This document shows, one piece after another, positions 7,038 to 16,773 of a stretch of 45,220 nucleotides of DNA. Numbering within the stretch: position 1 is the stretch's first letter; every line of letters begins with the position of its first letter. The notes below the pieces were generated by a model, which was not told the origin of the DNA, did no database searches, and worked only from the letters and a program-made list of their open reading frames with translations. The stretch lies in assembly GCF_900112225.1 (NCBI RefSeq), contig NZ_FOLD01000040.1, forward strand, positions 1 through 45,220. The letters run 5' to 3'. The position numbers were made by a program, and so were the translations under genes. The DNA is from Massilia yuzhufengensis (GTDB lineage Bacteria; Pseudomonadota; Gammaproteobacteria; Burkholderiales; Burkholderiaceae_D).

Positions 7038-7532
7038 TCAGGCGGCGAAGGATTCAGGCGGCGGCAAGTCGATCAGCGGCATTTCGGCCAGCAACTGTCC
7101 CACGGTCGGCTGCGCGCGCGCACCGGCCTTCACGGCCGCCAGCACCTCGTGGCACTTCGCATAGCACAGCGAGCGCCAGGCGCGCAGCGCTTGACCTTCT
7201 AACTGGAAGCGCTGCACTGCCGGCTCCTCGGCGTAGCTGATGGCAGTGAGGATGCTCATGTAGCCGTACGCACGGGCACCGGTGTCAATGTGCTGGTCGA
7301 CCGCCTGTTCGTACATGGCGACGATCACCGCCTCGGGCAGCGCTGGTGATTCGGCCAGCAGTAGCTCCACGCCGTCGCGCGCCTCGTTGGCCCGGTATTT
7401 CACCCATTCAGCGTGCACCTCGGGGGTTACCTCGATCATGCAACCGATGTGCGATTCGTGCGGCGCCTGGATGTACGCGCCGGTCAGCGCGCCGGTCGCA
7501 GGGTCATAGGTAACGTAGGTGAGGTTTTCCAT
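7038..7532 (-). CDS. Putative tail fibre assembly/accessory protein, 164 aa
   Basis: Begins MENLTYVTYDPATGALTGAYIQAPHES, a start seen in small phage fibre-associated proteins, and has a helical Ala-rich C-terminus. Its start shares a base with the stop of the fibre gene, so the two are coupled. The last gene before the terminator. I infer a fibre chaperone or assembly role from position. Confidence 0.6.
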   Translation of the reverse strand: MENLTYVTYDPATGALTGAYIQAPHESHIGCMIEVTPEVHAEWVKYRANEARDGVELLLAESPALPEAVIVAMYEQAVDQHIDTGARAYGYMSILTAISYAEEPAVQRFQLEGQALRAWRSLCYAKCHEVLAAVKAGARAQPTVGQLLAEMPLIDLPPPESFAA

Positions 7533-8551
7533 TACGCGACTTTCTCAAACATGATTTCGGTGTAGACCTCAATTGCACCTGCCATTCCGGTGTTATAGCC
7601 AAGGCTATACACGCCATTGTCACTGCCAGTGATATGCTGCACGGCGATCTGCTTCGTGCTTCCGATCGTGAACTGGCCACGCAGCAGAGACCTCGTTGAT
7701 GTGGCCGCGCACGATTCATTGGTCCCATAATCGATCGTCGTGTTATCTGTTACGTTTTGCAGCCTGGCTTTATGCACGCCGACCTGGTGGGCTGGGGCTG
7801 ACCCGGCGTATTTATACGTCCCGGCGGGCAGCGTGACGGCATCGCTTGAGAGGGAAGCTCCTGCGATCGTATTGACCTTGACGGCATTCAGAGTGCGAGC
7901 GATCCATTGACTCGTTGCCGCGTTCTGGCCGCCGGGAGTCCCCTGCGGCTTTTCGTCGCGCGCATGCAAAACCGCGTGCTGGTAGACGGGCCCCTGGGGG
8001 CCAACGTCACCCGTCCGGTCGAAGAACATCATGACCGCATCGCCTGCGATGAACGGGCTGCTCGAGCTCCCAGCGCCGGAGTTCAAGGTCAGCGTGAAGT
8101 ATCCCGTCGAATTGGCGACCGCTGTGACGTTGAACGTCATGAATTTGGTCACGTCGCCCATCTTCACGAGCCGCAACCGCCCTTTCGTAGGATTGGTAGA
8201 TTGGCCGAGGCTGGTCAGCAGCCCCGACACGTCACCGAGCACACCAGCTACCGCGTCCAGGTACAGGGCGGTGGCCAAGTTTTGCGCCGTGTTGTTGAGG
8301 CGCAGCTTCCCGCTACCAGGGTCGGCCGCCTCCGTGGCGCCATCGACCACGTACGGCAGTGCGTAGGCCCCGCCAGCGGCGATCGTATTCAGGCCGACAG
8401 CGAGCGCGTTCATGGCGGCCGTCTCGGCGTTGACCTGGGCGCCCCAGACCGTCAGGTCGGTCAACACCTGCGCCCAGCGTGCGTCAAACGTCGCCTGATC
8501 CTGCGACTGGTTCGGCATCTGGGCCAGGTCCATTAGTTTTGTAATTGTCAC
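7532..8551 (-). CDS. Tail fibre/tip protein, 339 aa
   Basis: N-terminal helical region (about 1-60), then beta-rich, Gly/Ser/Thr-rich sequence with a GDVGPQGP collagen-like fragment near 180 and a C-terminal beta domain ending EIMFEKVA. This is the usual make-up of a phage receptor-binding fibre. It overlaps the upstream distal tail gene by 4 nt. Confidence 0.7.
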   Translation of the reverse strand: MTITKLMDLAQMPNQSQDQATFDARWAQVLTDLTVWGAQVNAETAAMNALAVGLNTIAAGGAYALPYVVDGATEAADPGSGKLRLNNTAQNLATALYLDAVAGVLGDVSGLLTSLGQSTNPTKGRLRLVKMGDVTKFMTFNVTAVANSTGYFTLTLNSGAGSSSSPFIAGDAVMMFFDRTGDVGPQGPVYQHAVLHARDEKPQGTPGGQNAATSQWIARTLNAVKVNTIAGASLSSDAVTLPAGTYKYAGSAPAHQVGVHKARLQNVTDNTTIDYGTNESCAATSTRSLLRGQFTIGSTKQIAVQHITGSDNGVYSLGYNTGMAGAIEVYTEIMFEKVA

Positions 8552-9585
8552 GAAAGCACCCCTTCAATTTGCAAAGCCATCTTCGATCGAGGGTAGGACT
8601 CGATCACCTTCTTGAAACTGCTGTACCGCCCGACGATGATCGTATCGGGACGATGGGCTGCGCCAATCCAGACCGCCGTCTTCTGCCGCCAGCCGATCAG
8701 CTGGTCCTCGACCTGCTCAATGTTTGCGGTATCGACGGTGACGTCGAGAGTCATCAGCTTTCGGTAGCCCCGCTCGATTGTGGAGCTGCTACCGTCGACG
8801 TTGAACGCAGTGGTTGAGTAGTCCTTGATTTCAGTCGACAGGCCCATCAGGGTCAGTCCGGCCTCGACAGTCGGGCCAATCATGCACATGCCGCATTTGG
8901 CGATCCCGCCCGGGCGCCGGATTGAGATCGTCACTACGCCGTTGAAGTAGATCGGCAACATGAGGGTAAGGAACAAGGTCTTGCGCTTGATCCTGTTAAA
9001 ACCCCAGCGAAAAAAGCTGCTGCCGGACGATGACACGATCATGTTTCTGGTTTCGCTGTAGACCACCCCGACGTTAGGGACGGTGACCGATATTCCAACT
9101 TCGCTCGCGTCGACGTTCCCCAAGAGCAGCCCCTGGGCGATCGCGCGCGGCGACAGCACGACGATGATCTCCTCCGCTGTCGATGTCTGCGTATTGTTAC
9201 GGTCGTCGAACATCGCGCGCCGGTTGGTGGCTCCCCTGTTGAGCCACTTCGACGCATCCGTGAGCGCGGCAGTGTTGCCATCGGCCAGCGACTCATAGAC
9301 GATGTGCGCGGCGCTCCTGACCCTCGCCCCCTTGGCATAGCTGCCAGCTGTCCACAGGGGCTCAGTGTCGGCGACATTCGAATAGAGCAGGCCGGCGGCA
9401 CTGCCGATAATATCGTCCGCCCCAATGATCATGTACGGCGCCTTGCTAAGTTCGGCCGGGTCATACGTCACTGCCGGGACACCAGCAGGAACCTGCACCG
9501 ATGCGCCCGTCCGGTCGAATACCCACTTTGGCGATGCACGCGAGAAGGCCACATCGCCGATCGTCACAGGGTCAACAACAATCAT
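8548..9585 (-). CDS. Distal tail protein, 345 aa
   Basis: The N-terminal region VAFSRASPKWVFDRTG resembles the start of phage tail proteins with a jelly-roll module. A stretch with AHIVYESLADGNT...WLNRGATNRRAMFDD follows a carbohydrate-binding-like pattern common in phage tail tip proteins. It overlaps the tape measure gene by 4 nt. No gene of the large lambda J type is present, so this and the 339-aa protein must build most of the tip. Confidence 0.6.
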   Translation of the reverse strand: MIVVDPVTIGDVAFSRASPKWVFDRTGASVQVPAGVPAVTYDPAELSKAPYMIIGADDIIGSAAGLLYSNVADTEPLWTAGSYAKGARVRSAAHIVYESLADGNTAALTDASKWLNRGATNRRAMFDDRNNTQTSTAEEIIVVLSPRAIAQGLLLGNVDASEVGISVTVPNVGVVYSETRNMIVSSSGSSFFRWGFNRIKRKTLFLTLMLPIYFNGVVTISIRRPGGIAKCGMCMIGPTVEAGLTLMGLSTEIKDYSTTAFNVDGSSSTIERGYRKLMTLDVTVDTANIEQVEDQLIGWRQKTAVWIGAAHRPDTIIVGRYSSFKKVIESYPRSKMALQIEGVLS

Positions 9586-12500
9586 GCTGGAATCACTTTC
9601 GTAGCGAGTGGGACATTGCCGTTGACTGCGGCGTCCAGGTGGTCGGACGTGTTCATCGTATTTCTTGCGATCGCGTACAGCGCAGCGTTCGCTTCCTTCA
9701 ACTCACCGCGCATGGCCATGTTCTCAGCGATGAGGCGCTCCACTGCAGCGGCCAGCGCTGTGCTGTTCTCTTGCGGTGTGGACAACCTGCGCATGAATTG
9801 CTCGTGGCTCACGATCCGGCTCGGGCCTGTGAACTCCACTTCAGGACCGACCTCGCCCACTACCCGCACTCCTCCGGCGAAGTCGCCACCATTGGCAAAG
9901 CCAGGCACGGAGTCCAGCTTCTTCTCCTTACTGCCGGCAATCGCTAGCGCGATCTCGGAGAGCGGAACGCCGCTGTTAGCCTTGTCCGTCCAGAAGCTAA
10001 GCCCTGTCCCGTCGGCAGCGCGGCCGAGGGTGGACTGGTACAGTTCCGCGATTTTTGCCTCTGGCGAATTCTTGATCGCATCCAAGATCTCCGACTGCGA
10101 CACGCCCTGGGCGGCCTTGTCCTGCCAGAACTGCAGGCCGGCGGCATCCGGCGTCCGGCCCAGCGCCGACTGGTATGTGCTGGAGATGGCCGCCGTCGAC
10201 GCCACGATCGGGTTGGACCGCGCCGCGCCCATAGCCAGGGCGAGCGCCTCGACCGCCTGCCGCACCGTGAGGATCGATGTATCAATGCCCTTGAGAACAT
10301 CGATCTCCTGCTGGGCGGTTTCGAGGATTTCATCCAGTTGATCGGCTTCAGCTTCCAGCGCCTTCAGTGCCTGCTCTTCCACACTGAGGGTGGCGTCGGT
10401 CAGGCCGGCCAACTCTGCGATGTCGTTCTGCGTGGTGTAGAAGTCGCGTAGGAAATCCTCTTGCGTGGCGTACAGCGCCGACGCATCCTGCCCCAGCACC
10501 GACAGTGCTTTTTTGAGGCCGTCTGCTTCGGGGAGTGCACCGGCGCGGGCCATTACCAACGCGGTCTTGATCTGCGCCTGAGCCTCCTCACGCCGCTCGC
10601 GTTCCCGTCCCGGCTCGACCATCGAGTCAAGCGCGCCGCGCAGCGTCGTCGCCAGCGTCAAGTGCTTGTTCACCAAGTCGGTCTGCGTCGTGATCTGAGT
10701 CTGGATCAGATTCTTGTCCCGCTGCACCACCCGCTGCAATGCGGAGAAAGCGCTGTCGACGTTGCCGAGTAGGGTTGCAGCACTCAACTTGACGCGCTCG
10801 GCTGCTGCGGCAGCGGCCTGCAAATCCCAAAGCCTCAGGGTTGCGGTACGGAGGGCAGGATCAAGTGCGGCAATTGCAGCGACCTGCTGCTGCGCCAACA
10901 CCGCAGCGGCACCAGCCTTATCGCCAAGGATGTCGTAGATCTGGGCCTGGATGGCAAGCAGCGCGTTCGAACTTTGCAGCGCGGCCGCCTCATCCTCTAT
11001 AGCGTAGATTCGCTCTTTCAGCGGGTGTAGGATTTCGTTGATGCCCGCCAGCTCGATCGCGCGATTGGCAGCCAGCTCGCCCGCCTTATCGCCCAAAAGG
11101 CCCATGATCTGAATTTCCATAGCGCGCGCATCCTGGGCGAGCAGCGTCGCCTGGATCTCGTCGTACAGCGCCTTGTTCCGCTCGTTGATCTTGGCGCCCG
11201 CCTTGGTCGCCAGCTGGGTTGACGTCAGGGTCAACTCGTCCAACCGCTCCTGCAGCTCGGCCCGTTCCTCGAACATCGCGGCGTCAACGTCGGCAATCTG
11301 CTTGAACGCCGGCGCGATCTGCATCAGCGTCGCGTAGGCCTGGGCCCCTGCGGCAGTCGTCAGGTCGAGCCCGGTCACGACTTTACGGAACTGCTTGAGT
11401 GAATCCTCGGCGCCCGTCTCAATCCCGTACTGGTCGAGCGTCGGCTTGAGGCGGCCGCGCAAGGCGTTCACCTGCTCCTCGTCGGTGTAGAAGTTTGCCA
11501 GGAAGCTCTCAGCCGCAGACGCGAACTCCTGCATCCCGCCGGACAACGACAGCAGGCGCTCGCGCGCCTCGACCGATTCGAAGCCCACTGCGCTGAAGGT
11601 CATGCCAAGAGACTCTGACACCACGGCCACTGTCTGGTAGCCGGTGGCAACCCGGGTCAGTGTCTCGAGGTAGCCCTCGCCCACCTGCTGGAACCGCTCC
11701 AGTCCGGCCGCGCCAAAGCGCGCCAGGTCGTCGCCCACCTTAGAGAAGACCGCCTCTAGCTCCTTCTGGATCTCGTCGTCCTTCTTCCCCTTCAGGCTGA
11801 TCTTGCCGATATCGACCTCGAAGCCATCGAGCTTGCTGGCGAATTCGTCCCCACTCAGACCCACCATCTGGCCGGCTTCGTGCACGGTGGTGTACAGCGA
11901 TGTCAGCACCTGCTGGATCTGGCGGATGCCGTCGGCGTCAAGGGGGGTGCTCTGGGTATTGGTCTTGTCGCTGCGGAACCAGCCTCCGTCAGTCTTCACG
12001 TCGGCATACTGCAGTGCCTTGAGGTGGCCAGTCAGCACTTCGCCATAGGCCACCTTGTCCATGGTAAAGCCGGAATCCTCAACGGTCTGCTTTCCGCCGA
12101 AGACCTTGCCCAGCGCCTTGCCGATGAAGGTCTTACCGATGACGGCGCCCAGCACCGAACCGAGGGCCATGCCTAATGGACCGCCCAGCAGCGCGCCGAT
12201 ATAGCTGGTGCCCATACCGACGTACGCTCCGGCAGCAGCGCCGATGACTGCGCCGCCCGCAGCACCACCGATACCGATGGCCTTCGAGTCGAAGACATCC
12301 TTCGTCAGGCCGCTGCCATAGTTGCCGGTAATGCCCGAGGTTTGTACCATCAGCGCCGCGAAGCTGCCGATGTTGCTCTCGATGTTGCGCAGCGCGGACA
12401 GCATGTCGTTGCTTATGCTCAGCCCCTGGAAGCTGGCGTCCTCGATCATCTCCAGCGAGCGCGAGATCGATTCGGACTTTGCGGTGGGGTTGCCCAGCAC

Positions 12501-14843
12501 CGAGCCGGTGCCCTGAGTCTCTTGCCGTTGCTGTGATACAGGCTTGCCCCCGCCGGAGACGCCGCCAATCGCCACGCCCAGGCCTGCGACAACTGCAGCC
12601 ATCGCCGCCATGCGCCCAAAGGCAGTGTACGGGTCGCCGCTGCCCTGGCTCAGCACGGCGGAGATTCCCTTGGGCACCAGTTCGGCTAGCGTCATCGCCA
12701 GCTCGGCGGCGTGGAATACCTGTGACACCGCCATCAGCGCCTGGTAGCCCTTGCTCTGCTCGCCGAAGAATCCGGCAGCGGCACTGGCCATGTCGCCGTA
12801 GCCCGAAAGGCGACTCTTGGTCTCCATCTCGTTGAGGCGCGACACGTTCTGCAGGTATGTTTGTTCGCTGTGCAAGCCACTGCGGTATGCCTCGGCCGCC
12901 TGCTCGCGACGTTTGTCAAATTCAGCCTGGCGGCGCGCGAATCCATCCAGGTTACCGGTCAGCTTCGAAATGGCGGTGCCTGCACTGCCGAAAGACTCGC
13001 GTAGTGCCTCGCCAAACGACTGAGCCCGGGAAGGATCGAGGAAGTTGCTCAGCTCCTCAGCTGCCTTCTTAGCTGACTCGCCCGCGCTGATCGTCGTGAG
13101 CGCGGTCACATTGCGCCTTTTCGCCGCAATGAGCTTTTCGAGATCTGCAATCTCACCGGCGACATTCTCTTTGCCAGCTTTCTGGGCCAGCTCACCCTCA
13201 AGTCGAGCGAGCGTCAACTTCTCGACTTCGACCCTGGTCAACCCGAACGTCCGCGCCAGCTCCTCGTTCTTCAAGGCTTCATTGGAGGCATCTTCGATCG
13301 TCTGCGCCGTCAAGGCGCCATGCGCCTTGCGGATCTCTTCCCAATCCAGAATGGTCTCGTCGGCGTATTTTTTCGCTTCTTCAGCGGCCTTAGCCTGGTC
13401 GTCAATCCATTTCTTGGCGGCCGGCTGTTTGGAAATTAACTCGGTGACAAGCTCAACGTACCTCTCGTCGGACATGTTGGCCGACACGCGCAGCTTCTGC
13501 AGCTGCTCCAGCTTTTCCATATAGTCGGAGGTGACGCCAGACAGTTCCGCCAGCAAGGCTGCGTCTTTGCGCGCGCCAGCGGTAGCTGCCTCAGACGCGT
13601 CACTGCCTCCGCTGTACTTGAGCGGATCCTTTTTCCCATCGTTCGGGGAGATGCCATTGAGGCCCGCAGCCGCGGCCAAGCTTTTGTTGCCACGATCGGC
13701 AATGCGCTTGAGCGTCGCCTGCTCAACTAAGTTGGCAGGTTTGTTCCACAGGTCTTCAAGCTTCCGGTTTGATTCGGCCACGACCTTGTTGCGCTCGTCC
13801 AGGGCCTTGCGGATATCGGCGACCGGATTTCCGCCCTGGACGAACTTCGCCGCAACCTTGAACGGGTTCGAATTTTCGGCCGCAACTTGCAGCAGGCCCA
13901 CATCTGCACCTACGGCCTTGACGCTACCCCATACGGTCGATAGCACTTTCGGGACCAGAAGGGCAACATCAACCACCCGCGCAAGCCCCACGGCAAGGTC
14001 ATCCGCCCACTGAACACCTTCGCCCGATGTCATTCCCTTCTCGGCATTTGCGACGTCTAGGAGGCCGCCTGCGAGGTCGCTGATCGCAGGAAGCATGGCT
14101 TCCGCAACCGAAGTGTAAAGGTCGTCAGTGCGAACGCGCAGGAACCCCATCTGGTCCTGCAGTGCGGCCGCACGCTGGGCCGAGACCGTTGAGGTAGCGG
14201 AGAACTTGTCGAAGTGTTCCGACAGGTCGTTCATGTACGGCAAGAGGTCAGCTCCCGACTTGCCGAAGAGATCATTCATCAGGGCGGCCTTGCCTGCCCC
14301 GTCCTCGTATCCCTGCAGCTTGTCGGCCACGTCACGCATGACCGACGCTGAATCGCGCAGCTTGCCATCTCCGTCGCGTGCCGATACGCCGATAGCGGCG
14401 AGCGCTCGACCGGTCTTGCTGCCCTTCTCATCGACACCCGCCATGCCCTTCGCCAGTTTGGAGAGGGCAGAATCAACGGTGCTCATGTCCACGCCGAAGG
14501 CTCGCGCCACCTTCTGCAATACCGAAAGGCTTTCGACACTGGAGCCGGTCTTCTGCGCCATTTCATCGAGATCAGCCAAGCGGTCAACCGCGTCTTTGAC
14601 GCCCGTAACCAGGGTGGCCAGTGAGAAGCCCGCTACTGCAAACTGCGCAAAGTCTCCAACGGTGGTCTGCAGGCTGGTGAACCTGCCCCCGACGTCCGAT
14701 ATCTGGTCGCTGACGCGTCGAAGCGACGCGTCATTGACACGGCGCAGGGCATCGGAAACGCTTTCAAGATCCCGGCGCGACGCGTCCGCGCCATCCACAC
14801 CCATGGTGATGGTTGCTGAGCCTTGCCGGGGGGTGAATGCCAT
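9582..14843 (-). CDS. Tail tape measure protein with C-terminal DUF4214 repeats
   Basis: 1753 aa, ATG preceded by AAGGAA. It has long Ala-rich helical regions, a hydrophobic Gly-rich segment near 860-900 (AVIGAAAGAYVGMGTSYIGA), and a second near 745-765. Near residues 1548-1645 two DUF4214 units (SALGRTPDAAGLQFW and STLGRAADGTGLSFW) follow one another, and then the FANGGDFAGGVRVVGEVGPE motif frequent near tape-measure C-termini. It sets tail length and passes out with DNA. At about 1.5 A per residue the tail would be near 260 nm. Confidence 0.93.
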   Translation of the reverse strand: MAFTPRQGSATITMGVDGADASRRDLESVSDALRRVNDASLRRVSDQISDVGGRFTSLQTTVGDFAQFAVAGFSLATLVTGVKDAVDRLADLDEMAQKTGSSVESLSVLQKVARAFGVDMSTVDSALSKLAKGMAGVDEKGSKTGRALAAIGVSARDGDGKLRDSASVMRDVADKLQGYEDGAGKAALMNDLFGKSGADLLPYMNDLSEHFDKFSATSTVSAQRAAALQDQMGFLRVRTDDLYTSVAEAMLPAISDLAGGLLDVANAEKGMTSGEGVQWADDLAVGLARVVDVALLVPKVLSTVWGSVKAVGADVGLLQVAAENSNPFKVAAKFVQGGNPVADIRKALDERNKVVAESNRKLEDLWNKPANLVEQATLKRIADRGNKSLAAAAGLNGISPNDGKKDPLKYSGGSDASEAATAGARKDAALLAELSGVTSDYMEKLEQLQKLRVSANMSDERYVELVTELISKQPAAKKWIDDQAKAAEEAKKYADETILDWEEIRKAHGALTAQTIEDASNEALKNEELARTFGLTRVEVEKLTLARLEGELAQKAGKENVAGEIADLEKLIAAKRRNVTALTTISAGESAKKAAEELSNFLDPSRAQSFGEALRESFGSAGTAISKLTGNLDGFARRQAEFDKRREQAAEAYRSGLHSEQTYLQNVSRLNEMETKSRLSGYGDMASAAAGFFGEQSKGYQALMAVSQVFHAAELAMTLAELVPKGISAVLSQGSGDPYTAFGRMAAMAAVVAGLGVAIGGVSGGGKPVSQQRQETQGTGSVLGNPTAKSESISRSLEMIEDASFQGLSISNDMLSALRNIESNIGSFAALMVQTSGITGNYGSGLTKDVFDSKAIGIGGAAGGAVIGAAAGAYVGMGTSYIGALLGGPLGMALGSVLGAVIGKTFIGKALGKVFGGKQTVEDSGFTMDKVAYGEVLTGHLKALQYADVKTDGGWFRSDKTNTQSTPLDADGIRQIQQVLTSLYTTVHEAGQMVGLSGDEFASKLDGFEVDIGKISLKGKKDDEIQKELEAVFSKVGDDLARFGAAGLERFQQVGEGYLETLTRVATGYQTVAVVSESLGMTFSAVGFESVEARERLLSLSGGMQEFASAAESFLANFYTDEEQVNALRGRLKPTLDQYGIETGAEDSLKQFRKVVTGLDLTTAAGAQAYATLMQIAPAFKQIADVDAAMFEERAELQERLDELTLTSTQLATKAGAKINERNKALYDEIQATLLAQDARAMEIQIMGLLGDKAGELAANRAIELAGINEILHPLKERIYAIEDEAAALQSSNALLAIQAQIYDILGDKAGAAAVLAQQQVAAIAALDPALRTATLRLWDLQAAAAAAERVKLSAATLLGNVDSAFSALQRVVQRDKNLIQTQITTQTDLVNKHLTLATTLRGALDSMVEPGRERERREEAQAQIKTALVMARAGALPEADGLKKALSVLGQDASALYATQEDFLRDFYTTQNDIAELAGLTDATLSVEEQALKALEAEADQLDEILETAQQEIDVLKGIDTSILTVRQAVEALALAMGAARSNPIVASTAAISSTYQSALGRTPDAAGLQFWQDKAAQGVSQSEILDAIKNSPEAKIAELYQSTLGRAADGTGLSFWTDKANSGVPLSEIALAIAGSKEKKLDSVPGFANGGDFAGGVRVVGEVGPEVEFTGPSRIVSHEQFMRRLSTPQENSTALAAAVERLIAENMAMRGELKEANAALYAIARNTMNTSDHLDAAVNGNVPLATKVIPA

Positions 14844-14861
14844 TTCGACTTGTTCCTTGAG

Positions 14862-15230
14862 TTATCGCTTCTTGCGGGCCCACTCTTCGAGGGTGACCTG
14901 TTCCATCGCTTGGATCTGTTCAAACACCTGGATACTTTTCTTGCGGCCCAAACCTTTTAGACGCAAGCATGCTTCGACACCTTCGTATGCCAGGCCGGTC
15001 GCGCCGCCCATGCTGGCGGTGTTCCACTGCGTCTGTATCGATAGCCAGAGCTTGAAAGGCTCATCGTTTTCCGGCCAGAGCCAGTACTCGTCCTGGTCGA
15101 TCTTTACGCTTTCAACGGCACGTAGACCAAATGCCGCCAGCGCTTTATTGACATGATCTTCGGGCGGCGGCTCGTCGCCGCCTTGGAACCGAAGCTGGCC
15201 ACGCGCCAGCAGGCGCGCAGCCCCGGTCAG
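14862..15230 (-). CDS. Tail assembly chaperone GT extension (DUF1799), read by -1 frameshift
   Basis: An ORF with no good start of its own, open in the -1 frame from the end of the G gene: LTGAARLLARGQL...QTQWNTASMGGATGLAYEGV...EEWARKKR. It matches DUF1799 in style, the T part of G/T chaperones. The heptamer A AAA AAC at 15236-15230, just before the G stop, sets the shift. The G-T product would be about 234 aa. It helps the tape measure and tube proteins assemble. Confidence 0.85.
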   Translation of the reverse strand: MTGAARLLARGQLRFQGGDEPPPEDHVNKALAAFGLRAVESVKIDQDEYWLWPENDEPFKLWLSIQTQWNTASMGGATGLAYEGVEACLRLKGLGRKKSIQVFEQIQAMEQVTLEEWARKKR

Positions 15231-15565
15231 TTTTTTACGACTGCACCGCTATCACGGAGGTAGGACTGGAAGCAGACCATACCCATGCCGGCGTCCTGGT
15301 TGAGCATGCTGTCAAAGTTTTCGGGGGTGAACGGCAGCGGCGCACCTGACACGTCTTGCATGTCGTCCCAGCCGTCGGTGTTCTCTTTCAGGAAGTCCTT
15401 GATCGTCTTGCCATCCTTGCCACCGACGACCTTGTTGATCTCTTCCTGAGTCTTCCGTTTGCAGTGCAGATGGAAATCGAACTCGACGGGACTGCCGTCT
15501 TCGTCCTTGAGTTCGCCCTTGACGTGGACCTTGATTTTGTTGCGTACGATGAGACGGTGTGCCAT
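15227..15565 (-). CDS. Tail assembly chaperone G
   Basis: A 112-aa protein between the tail tube and tape measure genes, the fixed place of lambda gpG-like chaperones. It begins MAHRLIVRNKIKVHVKGELKD and ends AVVKN. The last codons are GTA AAA AAC TGA, containing a classic -1 slippery heptamer that produces the longer GT protein. Confidence 0.85.
   Translation of the reverse strand: MAHRLIVRNKIKVHVKGELKDEDGSPVEFDFHLHCKRKTQEEINKVVGGKDGKTIKDFLKENTDGWDDMQDVSGAPLPFTPENFDSMLNQDAGMGMVCFQSYLRDSGAVVKN
15230..15236 (-). other. -1 ribosomal frameshift site A AAA AAC
   Basis: In the G reading frame the codons are GTA AAA AAC TGA, so X XXY YYZ = A AAA AAC, one of the most efficient -1 slippery sequences. 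Slippage avoids the adjacent TGA and enters the DUF1799 frame (CTG ACC GGG GCT). The fit of heptamer, stop and downstream family leaves little doubt. Confidence 0.9.
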
Positions 15566-15605
15566 GTGTTTGTGTGTTTTAAGAGGTGAGAAAAACCGCC
15601 GCCCG

Positions 15606-16568
15606 TTACAGGGCGACGATCAGCCATTCGTCGTTGCCGTTGACCGGCACCAGGCGCAGATCGAAGCCGATCATGCGCTTTCCGTTCAGCTCGGACTTAC
15701 GTGGGTTGATCAGCTGTGCGGCCCGGACGAAGACGATGATCTTGTTGCCGGCCGCAGTGCCGATGGTGAAGCCGAGGCTCTGGGTCTCGTTTGCCTTCAC
15801 CTTCGCCATGAAGGCGACTTCCTGTTCCGCAGTCAGCTCCAGTTCGAGGGTGGCGGTCGATTCGCGGTCGCTGATGTCGACGGTCTCGGTGCTGAGCATC
15901 GGGGTGAAGTTCACCACGTTGCCGAAGTTCAGTTCCAGGCCCGTGCTCGAATGCAGTTCGCCGCCAGTCAGCGCGCCGGCCGCGTAGGTTGCACCGAAGG
16001 TGATGTCGATGACATTCGCCTTCGTCATGGCCACCGGTTTTTTCCACGGCGTGTAGACAGGAACCGCGTTCGACACGGCTGCGACACCGCCATCCAGGCC
16101 GGTCCATTCAAAGCGCAGCACGGGGCGGTCGCCCACCTTTGCCGAGAGGGTGCAGTTGCCCATCGAGCCCAGCAGCTTGTGCACGACGCCGTCGTCGTAG
16201 TAGTACTGGGTCAGGCTTTTCAGGCCGGTCGACATCGGCACGTACTCGACACGCGCGGGGCTTGCCAGGGTGCCTTCCGCAACGGCACAGCCCAACAGCA
16301 GTTGGCCCCAGGAAGGCGCGGTGCCGGCAGTGCCCGAGCCGGCGAGCTCGACGGTATAGGACAGCTTCACGTTGGCCGGGCCAACCAGCTGCTCGCTGCC
16401 ACCGAAGTAGCCGCGGATGAGCGGGCGGGAGATGTTCTGGGCTTCCAGCGGGGTGATGCTCACGTCGGAGATCAGGACCGCATTTGCGGCGCCCGTGGGC
16501 GCGGCGTCCTGGCCAGTAACGGTTTCGGCTTTGGCAGTAACCACCGTGTTCTTGATGAGGCGCGACAT
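15606..16568 (-). CDS. Major tail tube protein
   Basis: A 320-aa beta-rich protein (MSRLIKNTVVTAKAETVTGQD) placed between head-tail joining genes and the tail chaperone, as for tube proteins of long-tailed siphophages. It has no membrane segment. It has only moderate sequence character; position and size carry the call. Confidence 0.8.
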   Translation of the reverse strand: MSRLIKNTVVTAKAETVTGQDAAPTGAANAVLISDVSITPLEAQNISRPLIRGYFGGSEQLVGPANVKLSYTVELAGSGTAGTAPSWGQLLLGCAVAEGTLASPARVEYVPMSTGLKSLTQYYYDDGVVHKLLGSMGNCTLSAKVGDRPVLRFEWTGLDGGVAAVSNAVPVYTPWKKPVAMTKANVIDITFGATYAAGALTGGELHSSTGLELNFGNVVNFTPMLSTETVDISDRESTATLELELTAEQEVAFMAKVKANETQSLGFTIGTAAGNKIIVFVRAAQLINPRKSELNGKRMIGFDLRLVPVNGNDEWLIVAL

Positions 16569-16570
16569 GC

Positions 16571-16771
16571 TTACTCCTGTGCGGTTGCCGGGGTGCCGGC
16601 GGGTTCGTTACCTGCCGCAGCGACTGGGGCTGCGGCAGGGGCTTCGGTAGGTACGGGGTAGGTGGAAACCCATTCCCAGGTCGCTTCGTCGAAGCGGAAG
16701 GTGCCACCGCCAGGCATCGGCGGAATGTCGCGCGCAGCGGGCGCGCCGCTCTGGTTCTTTTGGATGTTCAT
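16571..16771 (-). CDS. Hypothetical small protein, 66 aa
   Basis: MNIQKNQSGAPAARDIPPMPGGG, then a TFRFDEATWEWV segment and a Pro/Ala-rich tail. Two nt separate its stop from the tube gene start and 2 nt separate it from the upstream gene, so it belongs to the tail operon. Perhaps a small linker or decoration protein. Confidence 0.65.
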   Translation of the reverse strand: MNIQKNQSGAPAARDIPPMPGGGTFRFDEATWEWVSTYPVPTEAPAAAPVAAAGNEPAGTPATAQE

Positions 16772-16773
16772 GC

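Noticed and set aside
15459..16661. Plus-strand ORF of 400 aa opposite the tail tube gene
   Set aside because: Shadow of the real tail gene; Arg/His/Gln-rich without domain.
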